Below, one piece after another: positions 20,587 to 34,000 of a stretch of DNA of 64,000 nucleotides. The stretch is from Pachyseris speciosa. Lineage: Eukaryota > Cnidaria > Anthozoa > Scleractinia > Pachyseridae. A program made the translations under genes and the position numbers. The stretch lies in NCBI GenBank assembly GCA_016490735.1, contig JAEMWC010000077.1, positions 1,572,001 through 1,636,000 on the forward strand. Direction: 5' to 3'. The notes below the pieces were generated by a model, which did no database searches, was not told where the DNA came from, and saw only the letters and a program-made list of their open reading frames with translations. Each line of letters begins with the position of its first letter. The stretch's first letter is position 1.

Positions 20587-21696
20587 TAACCTTTAGAAAT
20601 ACGACCGAATATGACTTCCTTTAGAATAATTAAACTTCTTGGAGTTAACAGTTGCCACCATGTTAAATAAACGCGAAGAAATGAGTCGCTAATGATTAAG
20701 AAAATTTAAATCTTAATACATAACCGAAGACTAACAACCACGACTAAATGGCTATTCATGCTTGAATAAATAGCAAGCGTCACTCTTTACTTTCGCTTCA
20801 TTCCTCTATGTTAGGCTAAAATCAAGGAAGTTTTAAAGGAGAGTATACAAACAGCAGAAAAAAAAAAAAAACAGTCGGCAGTCATGGTAGTAGTTACCTC
20901 TTAGCTTATTGTCACCCCCCCCCCCAAAAAAAAAAATTATTCACAAATGGCTATTAAATTGGTATTTAATATAATAGCTAAGCACTAACATGCGGCAAAT
21001 GAAAACATAGTGAAAGATAAAGTAGAAAATTACAGCGGTTACATGACGGTTGCCTCACGTCTTGTTTGAAGACCAGTAGGTACAGCATGCATGGCGTACC
21101 CGCCCGAGTGCCAGGCTTGCTGTATAGTTTCTTTGAAAGAGCAAAGGAAAACGAGGTTGCTTGTAGACTGAAAAACAAAAAGCAAAACAGGACTAAAAAA
21201 TGAGAGCGTGCGTGACATAGAATTTTCACATCGAAATTGTTTTTCACCACGGCCAATTGCAACTTCCGGTTTTGCTTCTTTCATTTCTCGTTTTCGTATT
21301 TACTATTTCTTTCACAAGTTCCTTTTTAGACATTGAACTAGAAATATTAGTTAGTCTTCGTGCACTAAGACAGTAAAAGGATACGAACAGTTTTAGTATT
21401 TCTTTTTTAAGTTAAAACAGTGCAAACACAGGTGCAACGGAAGATTAAACGTCATTGCTCACGTGATCTGAGGGCTGCTGATTGAAGCCCATAAAATATT
21501 ACTTACTTTATAAACAAAATTATGAGTACAAAAGGTCTTATTGAAAAAAAAAATTCATTAAAAATGTACAATGAAGTCTGTTCGATATTTACCCTTCTTT
21601 TTGTCAGTATTATCGGAATAAAGCCAGTTGCTTCATAATATATTCTCGATGAGGTCATTAAAGTTTTACGCAATTAATTTGACATTAATTCTGATA

Positions 21697-21704
21697 TATA
21701 AATA
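21697..21704 (+). promoter_or_regulatory. TATA box of receptor A
   Basis: TATAAATA lies 73 bases before the start codon in a segment shared with receptors B and C. Confidence 0.6.
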
Positions 21705-21769
21705 CTTAGTTCATTAACAAACCACGCCAAACTTCTCCTCGTTTTCTCGTGTTGTGAAGTAACGAGGCG

Positions 21770-22683
21770 ATGGCAAACTTTACCGCAGATGGAAACCAAG
21801 GTGCAAACATAATCTTGTTTTACTCCAAAGGATTTCTTGAATACAGTAACGAGCTGATGATCCTCATAGCACTGAATCTTTTTGTTTCCGTCACCGCATC
21901 TCTGGGAAATGCTCTGATCCTAGCTGCCCTGCACAAGCAGTCTCCACTTCATCCGTCGTCCAAACTCTTGTTTCGTAACCTAGCAGCAACTGATCTTGCT
22001 GTCGGTATCATTGTAGAGCCTTTTCATATCACTCATCTTATATCTGTGTTAAATGAACAATGGAATATTTCTCGCTTCGCAGTTGCAAGTTTCCATATCG
22101 CGGGCTATATTCTGTGTGGAGTGTCCATGTTTACACTGACCGCAATAAGCGTGGACAGACTTCTCGCTCTGCTGTTAGGGCTCAGATACAAACAAGTTGT
22201 AACTTTAAGGCGAATCTGCGTTATATGCATTGGCTTTTGGTTTGTGTCTATTTTCACTTCGATTATGCTCATCTGGAGGCATCAAATACCCTTGCCACTG
22301 GTCTACAGTGCTGTATCACTCTGTTTAATCATTTCGGTCTTCTCTTACGCCAAGATATTCTTCACTCTTCGTCATAACCAACTTCAAGCACAAGGACAGC
22401 AAAACCAAAACGTTCTACCGAACAGAGCGCGATACAAAAGGACAGTGAAAAGTGCGCTGTGGGTGCAGTTAGCATTGCTTGTTTGTTATCTGCCATATGT
22501 TATAACGCATATAGCTACTCTTAAGGGAGGCCAATTGTCGTCGTCCCCTTCGCTAGGTCATTAACAGCGACATTACTTTTTCTAAACTCGTCATTAAACC
22601 CAATTCTTTACTGTTGGAAGATCAGAGAAGTGCGTCAAGCAGTGAAAGGTATCGTCAAAGGACTCTTTTCTTCAACAAGTTAA
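21770..22683 (+). pseudogene. Receptor A, melanocortin-like GPCR with frameshift
   Basis: Intronless receptor, same start and motifs as the intact copies: GN in TM1, NLAATDLAVG in TM2, DRLLAL after TM3, CYLPY in TM6. Loss of one T near 22544 (CGTCCCC against CGTTCCCC elsewhere) shifts the frame after LSS, so the product ends after 264 residues without TM7. The lost TM7 (NPILYCWK) and tail are still readable in the next frame up to TAA 22681-22683. The usual poly(A) region downstream is also deleted. The promoter TATA remains, so it may be transcribed. Best called a young pseudogene; a six-TM truncated product cannot be excluded. Confidence 0.85.
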
Positions 22684-25609
22684 TGGTTAAGTCATGTAGT
22701 GCATTACTTGAACTAATACAGAACTGTTAGAATAAACTACATGTCGATTTAAGGTTTTTTGTTCAACCCAGTTTATATTCGGGTGAACGTTTTTCACAGC
22801 CCCACACAGTAATTCCTGTAAAGATTTCGTGACTCAAACTTTGTTGTTGTTCGCAGTTGTTGAAACAGGGTAAATGATGCATGTACAAAAATAGAGAAAT
22901 TTGAAGGAACATGCACCTTTAAGAAGAATAAATTCGATACTGACAAGATAGATTACCAACAGACCTAAAGTTAAGTTGCTGACACGCTCAAATTTTCAGC
23001 TTGTTGTTCACCGAACAAAGGATAGCGCAAGACAACGCCGAATCATACTGAAAACCAAAATGTCTCGCAGTAAACAATATACAAGCGGGTATCGAGCATC
23101 ATCTAAAGCTTAAATGTTAATGAAGTATTTTTGTTTATCTGCATCAGTACTGATTTAGAGAAAGAAGGCTGTGTTTGAACTTACCTAGAAGAGTGTTCCA
23201 GTTCCTTGGCTTGTCTTTCGCGAGTCCTCTTGATCGAGTTTTCTTCAAAACACAGAGAAGCTGTTCAAGGTTTCCTAGTGGAAAGAAAAGTTCTAAAATC
23301 GTGGAAAATGTTGACGGATACCGATCGTTTCACCAAATTGTAGTTCAGTCGATTTCCTACATTTTCAAACTGAAAAAAAAAAGCAGGTTATACTAACACT
23401 GTGATACCCAGAAATGCCTAGGCTAATTTGTCACCTTAATACTGTTTTCGAACAAGAAATAATAATCAACATTCTTATACGTTGTTTTCATTAGTAGACT
23501 GCAAAACAGCCGTATTTTTGCGTTGGTCGAAAGCGACGTCTTGTCAAGCAAAAGGTCTGGAGCGAGGGTGAAAACGTAGAGTGAGACTGGGGAGAGACGC
23601 GAAGCCCGCGAGAATTCGCGCATTCGCAAAACGAAAATGAAAACCGACCGTTTTGCAATCTATTTCATTAGCGAAACAACTTCCGGATACCGTGTTAACG
23701 GAAGCATACCTAGGTTAACATGTCAGTCGAACAGTTAGAGAAAAACGAGTACTTTCTCTAATCACATATCTTTGAAGAAAAACAACACTATTAGTCTAGT
23801 TGCTAACGGCCAAAAAGTGGTCAAATTGTTCTTTTGTTCTTTTTTATAAAAGGATGAAACTTTGCCTGATTAGTAACATCCCTGTGACAAACATTTTCAG
23901 ATATGGAGCCAGCCGAAATTTTAGGTTAAATTAATGTTCGTTAAAATTGCCGCTCACTTTTAATACAACTTCTCGTTATTAAAAGCACCTTTATTCACGA
24001 GTTCCTAATAAGAAAACCTATAAACATCTGCCATATATGAAAGCTCACGACGATTTTAAAGCTGTAGAATACCTACAGATTTGATATCTTTTCCTTTAGT
24101 AATCAAAAAACAACAACACACTCTATACCAGGTCACTGTTGATGTCTTTCGATCAAAATGTTAGTTCATCGCTGTTAAAAAGACAGGTCTTTCTAAAGAC
24201 AATCAAATATGTGGGAAAGACAAACATTTACTAACATGCTACAGTTTGTTTCTAAAAAAAAATGAACACAAACACAGACAAAGAGAAACTTGTAAGAAGG
24301 ATAGCCTTAACTTTCATTGACGACAATTTCCAGTATCCATTTAAAATGTTAACTGGAAGTAAGACGCGTAGGCAGATGTGAAAATGTTAATGACTTAACT
24401 AATAGTTAGAGCTCAGTTCTACTCAAAGTTTCCTTGTAGCTTAAAATTCATTAACTGTAGCTAGGAACTCGTTGTTTTTCTTTTTGCTCTTTCTGAACCA
24501 TTTCCTTCCCTTTTTTTCTGTCGTTTTTATGTTTTCTAAGATATGAATATACACGATACATAAAGAACTTAGAAATACGGCCGAATAAGACTTCAGGAGT
24601 TGACAGTTGCCGTCATGTTAAATTCAAGAGAAGAAAGGAGTCGCTGATAATTAAGAAAATTGAAATCTATATACAGAACCGAAGACAAACAACCAGGATT
24701 AACTGGTCATTCATGCTTGAATAAATAGAGCAATTCATTACGTACGGGTCACAATCTTTATTTTCACCTCATTACTCCATGTTAGGCTAAAATATAGGAA
24801 GGTTTATAGCAGGGTATACAAACCGCAGAAAAAAAGCTGGAAGTCATGGTGGTAGTTATCTCTTACAAACAACTTATTTTCACTAAGAAAAAAATTATAT
24901 GTTATTTACAAATGGCCATTAACTTGGTGTTTAATATAACAGCTAACAATTACCATGCGGCAAATGAAAACAAAGTGAAAAGTAAAGTAGAAAATTACAG
25001 CGGTTACATGACTGTTACCGCAGGAAAAAAGTCCAATAGTCACGTGTTGTTTGAAGACCAGTAGGTACAGCATGCATGGCGAAAAAGTCCGAGCTCCAGG
25101 CTTGCTGTATAGTTTCTTTGAAAGAGCAAAGGAAAACGAGGCTGCTTGTAGACTGACAAACAACAAGCCAAAAAGGACTAAAGAAAGAAGAATTAAAAAC
25201 GCTTATTTAACTGAGAGCGTGCTTACCACATAGTTGTGACATCGAAATTGCTTTTCGCCATTGCTAATTGGAGCTTCCGTTTCTGCTTCGTTAATTTCTT
25301 GTCTTCGTATTTACTCTTTCTTGTACAAGTTCCTTTTCAGACATTTCCTGTTTTTACTGGAAATATAGAAATTTTTCGCTTCCTGGTAAATTGGAATTCC
25401 GGTAGTCTTCGTGCATTAAAACTCTGAAAGGATACGAACAGTTTTAGTCTTTCTTTTGCAAGTTAAAAGAGTGGAAACGCACAGGTGCAACGGAAGATTA
25501 AACGTCATCGCCCACGTGATGGGAGAGCAGTTGATTAAGACATTACAATCTTTAAGAAGTCAAAATGTCCATAAAATATGACCTACTTTCACTGGAAAAG
25601 TTGAAAATT

Positions 25610-26065
25610 TACAGGCGCATGTAAATCCAATTTCCAAAGTGTAAATCTGGATTTACATGTTTTGTAAATTATAATTTACATGTTAAGGTTTTGTAAAATA
25701 ACATTTACAAGAAATTTACATGTTGGAGTGGATCATGTAAATGTACTGTAAATAGTTATTTACAGGACCATGTTCTTGTAGTATAAATTGACTAACCTGT
25801 AAATAACATGTAAATTATTTCAAGTAGATTTACAGTATCTCACTCATGTAAATGGTTTCAAACTATCCTGTAAATAACATGTAAATGGATACAATCCTGT
25901 GAACTGAATTTACATGAAAGTTTCATGTTTTAGGGGAACATGTAAATTTACTCTAAATAATGATTGAAAGTCATTCCTGGAAGTATAATTTGAAGAACAT
26001 CAGATGTAAATAACATGGAAATAGGGTAAATGTTCCCGTAAAAGTTATTAACAGGGTCATTTTCT
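25610..26065. repeat. Left subterminal repeat field
   Basis: About 15-20 imperfect copies of CATGTAAAT and CTGTAAAT motifs in the first 450 bp of the element, mostly in the orientation opposite to the right-hand field. These are candidate transposase-binding sites. Confidence 0.75.
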
Positions 26066-27654
26066 GGTAAGCATAATTTTTTAGTGTAAGGTGATGTTTA
26101 CAAGTTAGTTTATTCGCCAGAGCAGGAAGAATCCTCAAGTTACCATCCACGTGAGGAAGGCCCGGGTGGGCTGTTGAATGCAAAACTTTCAATAACTTGA
26201 AATCGAAGCATTTGTTTCTTCTCCCCTTTAAAGTAATTGAACCCGGGAAGAAAGAGTTCAATATTGGCCTTAACTTCAGTTAACTCGAACAATGTATACA
26301 TTCCTTTTTGGTGTCATTTATAGGTAAGCCGATTATACCTTAAACGAAAAGGGGACAAGAGGATCTTGATACCTTGGTAATCGACTGTAAACATGTAAAT
26401 GAAGCGGCAAATCTGGAGAATGGCTGTCAAATAAATAAGCAAATTCCAAAAAACACTTCAAAAACGGGTCGGGCTGGACGCTCGGGCTGTGGCTCGATTT
26501 TTGAATATACCATATATGTAGTATCTGCCAAAGCTAAAGAGTCAAACGCTGCCAGCGACAGTGTGGGCTCACTTAACTCGGTAACCGCGCCGCTATTACT
26601 GGCGCTTTTTTAACACCGTTGGGTTCAAAATATAAAGTTACGTCTTCCACTAGGAAAGTATGGCTCAACTGCAATGCAAGCGAAAGATTGTTCGATTATT
26701 TTGAAGACTCGTGTTTCTTCTGAGGTAAGTTAATTTTTTTTGCATTTTCTTGTGTTTTAAAATTTTGGAACCGGCTCCTCTTTCACAACGGACGATCGAA
26801 CACTCGATACTTTACATGTATTCTACCTGAAATGGCGATCATTTGCAAGGGTAAAGAGTGTTTAAATTAGTCCGGATTCAAAGTGAAAAATTATTGAATT
26901 CAAAAGGGTTTCTATCAAGATCGACTATATCAATTCATGAAGCTTTATTTTATTCACAAGTCCCACGAATTGGTGCAGACACAATTGCAACACCCGTACC
27001 GCTCGTTGTAAATATCAATAAATATAATTAAAAGCATCTGTCTTAAAATGATCAGCTTCAAACATGCTGCATTTTTCGCAGGTATCAATTGAAGAATCTT
27101 GAAGATATTATTTATATTCAATATCGAGGGCCGGGGTCACTGCAAAAGCCATATTGACTTCAAAGCATGTGTTTTCACTTGCATACACAAGGTAAATTAA
27201 GCTTCAATTAATAAACTTAATTGCCATATAAAGTGTGTAGGTCTGCAGTGCACCAGTGAACATTAAGGGATAGACTGAAGAAATGGATTAAAATCGACAG
27301 AAGGGTTTCAGTACAGGCCAATTAACACACAACTGTCTCGTCTCCTTTCTTGATGAAATACCATAAAGTTTCTCAAGTAACCATCCCAAAAGTCTATAAA
27401 GTGTGATGATTGTGGATACTCATTAAATCAATGCAATTTATTTTGGCAGGTTGAATTAGATACAGCAGAAGGATTCTTGAAAGCAATGGTTTGAGGACCT
27501 GACACCAGTCATGGTTGTTAAGAATAGGGTACAGTATCTTTTCTACTTAATATGTTACAGTCACTGCCTTAGCAAGCAAATGCTTTTGCTGCTAAAAAAC
27601 AACACAGTGTACATGTAAGTGAAAATTTTCAACACTGGTCCAGAAAGAAGCCCA
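26066..27654. other. Transposon interior, no further gene seen
   Basis: Apart from predicted exon 1, no coding or repeat structure is recognised. A few acceptor-like tracts (27450) lead into frames that stop at once. Confidence 0.4.
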
Positions 27655-27857
27655 CTTCACTTCACTTCACTTCACTTTCACTTCACTTTATTTCAATAAT
27701 TTATGATATACAATTTAGAAAAATACACAACCTGCATGTAGCAAAGCTAATCGAGGCAGGTTGTGTAACTTACAATCAAATTTAGCAAAATGAATTCTTA
27801 GTAATAAAGGGATTAGTTTCTAAAGAACCTGTGGTGCTGCGTCGGTGGGGGAGTGAA

Positions 27858-27906
<49 letters not shown>

Positions 27907-28049
27907 ATACAGGGATTCAATTAGCTGACGTTTCGAGCATTAGCCCTTCATAGTTAGCCCTTCGTCGTTAGCGCTTCGTCGTGCTGAGTGATTATTCGCT
28001 CTGACGAAGGGCTAATGCTTGAAACGTCAGCTAATCGAATCCCTGTACC

Positions 28050-28090
<41 letters not shown>

Positions 28091-31000
28091 CTTAATAAGT
28101 CTAGCCTGCGTCGCAGACGTAACAAAACCCCAGTTAGTAACGTCTGCGAAGCAGCGCCAAATTCCTTGTTCTGTACCAGAATTTGAGTACGCGTTATGAT
28201 TGGCTCGTTAACAAAAGCCTTTTGTTGAGTACGCGTTATGATTGGCTCGTTAACAAAAGCCTTTTGTTGAGTACGCGTTATGATTGGCTCGTTAACAAAA
28301 GCTTTTTGTTGACGAGCCAATCATAACGCGTACTCAAATTCTGGTACAGAACAAGGAATTTGGCGCTGCTTCGCAGACATTACTAACTGGGGTTTTGTTA
28401 CGTCTGCAACGCAGGCTATAGTAAGTCTTTCATTCAATTCATAAACAAAAGAATAAATTTGGCTTAACTCTTGTGTTTAAAGAATTGAATCAACTACAGT
28501 GTAAAACACAATCAGGGTGAACAATCCAAGGAAAAGACAGTGTAAACACAAAAGAGCAGCTGTAATACTGAACTGAAGCTTATAGTTACTTGTTATGCAA
28601 AATAATATTGTAGGGCCTATGGCTCCAAAAGATGTGGTTTTGTTGAAAAGGATCAATGTTTAAACACTGAAGTGCTATTTCTCTGAGTGTATTTTAAACC
28701 TTTCTTGCTTGCAAAAACCTTACTGCCTTACCTGTATAACAATTTAAATCTCCTACAATAACATTTCATTCAAATTCACTTACAAGTACTCTCAGAAGCT
28801 GGACTTCTAAATAACTTGAATAAACTGTCCTCCTGCATGTCTGGCTGAACTGTGATATACCTGCTTGCATCATAAGGTGATGCTGTTTTGTACAGGTTCA
28901 TAATTGACTTGACTGGGTGAATTTGAAGCCGGTCATGATAAAACGCAGACTGCAGACCATGCAGACTGGGAAATTTTTTGATTGCTTGTTTTAAATCTGA
29001 TTTACATTTGATTGAGGTGTTTATGCTTTTTTCTTACTCTTTTGGTGACATTGCAACAGCTTCCATTTTTTGACTGGCTTGCGGCATAATTTTAGCCTTT
29101 GAGAATGCACTGTAAATTTCTCACAGGACAAACTAGATCCGCACAGTCATGGCAAGGATTTCCATATCTTTTAAATGAAGAATATTTCTCAATCTAAACC
29201 TGTGTTTACTTACGGCTAGATGCGGTGGCGCCACTCAAAATTGTCATTACATGTAGATGGCATTACTTTCATTATAAATAATTATTTCCAACACTGAAAA
29301 CGGCTTCGTGAATGCAGCTTTATTTTTGTCAAAAGTTTCTCGGGGGCTCCAATCACTTTTTGTTGGAAAATCTCTTGGTTTGAAAGGCTGATATATTTTT
29401 TCCCACAGATTGCAAATCAAAGCCATCTGACACGATCTGATGGATATGGTGAAGCGACGTGTTTGAAGGACAAGCGTCATAATTTCTTTTGCATTTCAAT
29501 CGAATGTTACTTCTGCCATTTAAATAGCAGTTCGATCCTAGGCATCCGATAAAAGATTGCATCTGTTCAGCCTTTCAACCGATCTGTTTCGAACGGCTTG
29601 TCTAGCCGCTGTTTCTTATCCGTTCACTTGCTGGCCATTCAGCTGTGCAAATGCCGAATGGATACCGTGTGGGAAATGCTTGGTTTACGGTATCCCATAA
29701 AATAAATCAAAAAGGGTTGAATTCACAGGTTCGCTACTGAACTTGGTTTAATTGTTTCACAGGTTCGACGACTAACAGGTTACAACACAACTCATCTCAA
29801 TTCAAGCTGGCTCGATCAATAAAATACACAGCCATCAAATCACAAAAAGTCTTCGATTACACTTGACATTCAACTTGGCACCACAAAATCAGTCACTTAG
29901 AATTGATTGACTTGACAGCTCATTGTCACGCAATTGGTGAGCCCCAGTTTCTGACAACTGCAAATAATGTTTTCGCGTGAGAGGCCAAAAGTTAATCTCA
30001 GCTGTTTGTGTTTTATTTTCCTCAAAATTGTTGCTAGGTAACATAATAGCTCGAAATAACCTCATGAGGTGTCCATAAAATGGAAACTGTTCCAGTGTCG
30101 CCAAAAGAGTAAGAAAAAAGTATAAACATCTCAATCAAATGTAAATCGGATTTTTTTGTAAAGCAATCAAAAAATTTCCCACTCTGCATGGTCTGCACAG
30201 TCTGCATGGTCTGCAGTCTGCGTTTTATCATGACCGATTTGAAGCCTTGTGTATTATGGTTTCCTTTTTTCTATTCCAAATTTGATGTATATCTCTAAAA
30301 CCAGAAGTGTATGCTCAGATATACTACATATCAGTAATCATGACATGTTGTACTTCGAAACCATGAATCAGCATGAAATAACAGATATAGTGCAGTTGAA
30401 ATTTTTTTTTTACCTAAGTGGACCCTACAGCTGTACTTTGCCACCCTGATTGTGTTTTAGCCCAATATACCTACTGGTAATTCTGGTCTGTGTAACTGAC
30501 AGAATATGTTCCTTAACAAAATTTTGGTTATGTTTATATAAGAAGGCAGGCGGGCCAGCCCACCTTCTCATATAAACATAACCATAATTTTACATAAGTT
30601 GAAGGATTAAAGAGGACGCATCGATTCTCTGTGACTCTGAGTTTCGTGCCTAAGCACTCGTCAGACAGAACTTTCTGAACTTTCTGTCTGACGAGCGCTT
30701 AGGCGCAAAACTCAGAGTCACAGAGAATCGATGTGTCCTCTTTAATCCTTCAACTTATGTATACTTAGCTCTGCTACCACAGCATTGAGCACTTTATGCC
30801 AAGGTAGACTCTACCTCCACATTTAACCATAATTTTATGAAGAAATACGGTATGAGCCGAGCCAGCCCAGTAAAGCGGGCTGTAGAGCGGGCTGAAAAAT
30901 CTCATATAAACAGGCCCTAAATGGACACTCTAGAATCCCCAAGGGTGTCAGACTGCATAATACAGGTTTGACTGTATACGTGTAGTATAATGACTGTAAT

Positions 31001-34000
31001 CAAGGGCTATAAAATAATGGCAAGCATTCTCTTGTCTAGAGAACATTATTGTACAGATTATTTCAGTACAGTTGTTTGTTTTAGTTTCAGGTAGTTGATG
31101 ACCTAAAGCTCTCTTTGCGAACAATGTTGACATGGTAAACAACCTTGACCTACCATTGACTGCATAGCATCTTCAACAGCAATAAAGAAAATGGAACAAG
31201 GTACATATAGTTTGAACTATTAAGGTTATCCTTTAAACAAATAAATGATAATGACTCGGGCAATTGGTGGCAGAAATATGTGCTTCAATTTTTACCTTGT
31301 AAATTCACATGGTAATCTTCCCCTGTTGTGTATGGATATAGAGCCTTAACTATTTGACAGGTGTCTGAAGCTACATGTGTTATCAGGATAGCTTTTGTAG
31401 CTTGTTTGGCAAGTGTCTTTGTTCTGCACAAAGCTATAGTATCTCACTACAGTGTACATGAAGGCTGACAAAAACAATTCACTGTGCTTACATGTGTACG
31501 TAGCTTATAGTATGCTGGAGTTATTTGTGGAGCCCATTTAAAAAACAATGTCAGAAACCCACTAATATATACATGTACTAATTTCTAGAAATTAATACAT
31601 AATTTCTAGAAATTAGTACAAGAAAATGTTTTCCACAGAATAATAAAAAATTGGACATTAAGGGGCATTAATAAACTTAAAAAAAACATTTCTGTGTTAC
31701 TCTTACATTATGTTTGGGGCTGTTTTATCAAAGCCTTTAAGGGGAGCACATATGGTTAAAACTGCTATACTCGCATATGACCCCAGTGATATGTCATTGT
31801 TATGAATGGACAAATATCCAGACCCATGGGGAAAGCCAAGTTTTTAGTCAGCCATAGAAAAAGGGATGTCCAGGAAACATGTCTCCACATAAAAGTATTT
31901 AGAATTTTAAGGGAATTTGGTCTCCAACTCCTTCTGGCTAAAACCTTAGGTTGGTTATCACTAGTGAGGGAATCTGAGTCGCAGTTGCCAGCAGAATCAT
32001 AAGTAGAGTTATAAGGTGAGCAGAATCAGAGTTGGAAGAATCAGCATGTTTCCTTTTTCTTGATTCCTCTTACTATGGTATTTGTGCATAAACTACAATG
32101 GAGGACAGATGTCCTTGGGACAGTTCTAAGAATCCTTTCACAATTCATTGGTGCCCTTTACTCCCGGCATCATTATTATGACCATAGACCCACCCTAACC
32201 CCCCTCCTACCACCACCTCCCCCAGGCAATGTTGACAAGCTCTCAGCGAACATTGACACTTCTTTTGCTTGCTTAATGTCTTTCCTATGCTCCCAGTTCA
32301 ACGTTGTTTAGGGGGGGAGGGGGGAGGGGGTAATTGGAGTGAATTTTGCTCGTATCACGTTGACTGTCCCAACATGTTCAGCCTGCAATGTAGATTGTCA
32401 GAGCCATAAGCAGAAGTGTAAGAATGAACCTATCAAATTGCTCCTTCTCACTCATTGTGATTGGTTTGTTCTTCCTGTCCTGCTTCCGTCTTTGAAAATC
32501 TAGTTTTCACTAGTAAGGGACATAATCACTGTAAGGCTTGCAATGCTGACTCCAACTCAATTCTGTTGCTAGTGAAAACCAGCCTGTAAAAATCTTAATA
32601 TTTAAATGTTACATGAACATTTTACATGACCATCCCTTTCACTGTGGCAATCAGAGTTTCCAAAATGCAAATCATGGTACCTTATGTGCCCAGATTAAAA
32701 ATCTTGCCTATAAGGGCATTCAGAAATTTTGGATGATGGGTATGAAGGTAAAACTGTACATTGGTGCAACTTGGTATGTGTGTAAGTTTATGATAACTTG
32801 TACTTGCTTAATCCTTCAAGATCCATATGGAAATGTAGAAGTGACAACTGCTAAAATAAAAAGAAATGCCTGTTCAGATCTAGTTACTTGTTCCATCTGT
32901 ATGAAATCGTCTGTAGCTGTCATCTTAATTTACATGTAAAGCTACTGTCAAGGTAGAAAAAGGTGTGTGTCAATAACAGTTACGCTGCAAGCCAGTCTGA
33001 CCACTTAGAGAGTTGGATGAACATTTTAATCTTGCTCAGTGGTACATTGTCCATAGTACAGAATCAAATCTGTTGTGCCTCATGAATAATGTGAGAATCT
33101 GAACAATGTAGGACAAATTCTATGCTTGCACTGTGTATGAAATAGGCGAACTTCAGTGATCCCGACCGTTAAAATAATAAACTAGTGGTTAAAAATGTTA
33201 CATGTAAATGACTTGGTGTGAAGGTTCTTTTTCAACTGCTTTGGTTGCATACATTTTAAGGATTACAGTCGAACCTCGATTACCTGGACCTCGATTATCC
33301 GGACTTACTTAGCTGGTCCGATTTTTTTATGAATATCAATTAGCCATATTTAAGATCCACAGGAAACCTTTTACCCTTCTAATTAAGTATTGAAACTCTG
33401 GTTCAAACTGAATTTGTTTCGCTTCAAGTCACAAATCTATACACGTTTTGAGCTTACGCGCACCGTATTACTGCAATGCATTTCACTGAGCTTTGATTTT
33501 TAGTTTTCGTTCATTAATATTCATATTTTTGATTATGCGGACTATTCAGCTCAGTCCCCACGAGTCCAGATAATCGAGGTTTGACTGTACTCACTTACAA
33601 AAATAATTTAACTAATGGTAAACACAAGCCTTAATTTAACTCTTTTCTTTGGGTTTAGGAATTATCTGAATATGAAACAAAAAGGTTGGAACATGTACAG
33701 GCCAATGAATCGAAACTTCTGAACTCAAGATTTGTAAGTACAGCTGTACACTATACTGATATATTGGGGATATTTTGCAATACCGTATGTGGTCTGGTGC
33801 CTCTGAGGTCTTGATTTCTAAGTAAAGTCAAAGCTTTTGTAATGGGACACTATAAAGAAGCAGAAAACATGTCTAACTGGGGCTGGACACTTACATGTAT
33901 GGGACTGATGTTCATAAGTGAACAGTTGCATTATCAGCCACAGGTGGCTGCTCCCAAGAGCTTGCATAGCTCATTCCAAAGACCACTGAAGAGAGAAAAC

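Larger units (their letters stand above)
17516..20930 (+). repeat. Receptor cassette U1 (truncated type)
   Basis: First unit of the main array. It begins ACTTATTTTCACTAAG and carries a TM6-TM7 receptor stump, a 300-bp block specific to this type (18150-18480), the long cassette tail and a Harbinger MITE. It matches U4 (43430) and U7 (54740) closely but lacks their tRNA-like foldback near 18815. Confidence 0.85.
20931..24864 (+). repeat. Receptor cassette U2
   Basis: Second unit: upstream block (20935-21300), promoter region, receptor A, and the tail. Compared with U3, U5 and U8 about 375 bp after the receptor stop are missing: GCATTACTTG joins directly to AACTAATACAG, with ACTTG shared at both edges of the loss. 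Confidence 0.8.
30592..30760. mobile_element. Head-to-head hammerhead palindrome
   Basis: Arms of about 79 bases, ACATAAGTTGAAGGATTAAA inward and its complement, with a spacer of about 10 bases. Each arm carries one hammerhead motif, one on each strand. It resembles two small ribozyme-bearing retroelement units inserted back to back. Confidence 0.8.
30526..30918. mobile_element. Degenerate hairpin MITE carrying a nested palindrome
   Basis: GGTTATGTTTATAT with ATATAAACATAACC form a 58-bp hairpin at 30526-30583. A related right end (AGCGGGCTG, CTCATATAAACAGGCCCT) closes at 30918. The palindrome at 30592-30760 is inserted between them. Confidence 0.55.
30919..33263. other. Transposon interior, no gene seen
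   Basis: 2.3 kb of AT-rich sequence. Only a 45-bp palindrome at 31575-31619 (GTACTAATTTCTAGAAATTA and its mirror) and a G-rich tract at 32311-32330 stand out. Confidence 0.45.

Noticed and set aside
20938..21284. Minus-strand 94- and 81-codon ORFs upstream of receptor A
   Set aside because: Antisense to the repeated upstream block and not preserved as a single frame across cassettes.
23061..23114. 17-codon plus-strand ORF (MSRSKQYTSGYRASSKA) found in most cassettes
   Set aside because: U1 carries a premature stop, and it lies in what would be the intron of the antisense model; too short to support.
28054..28320. Minus-strand ORF with a 14-residue repeat
   Set aside because: By-product of the 42-bp triplication in the MITE arm.
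32060..32311. 83-codon ORF ending near the G-rich tract
   Set aside because: No recognisable domain, Pro run from a C-rich tract, no splice or homology support.
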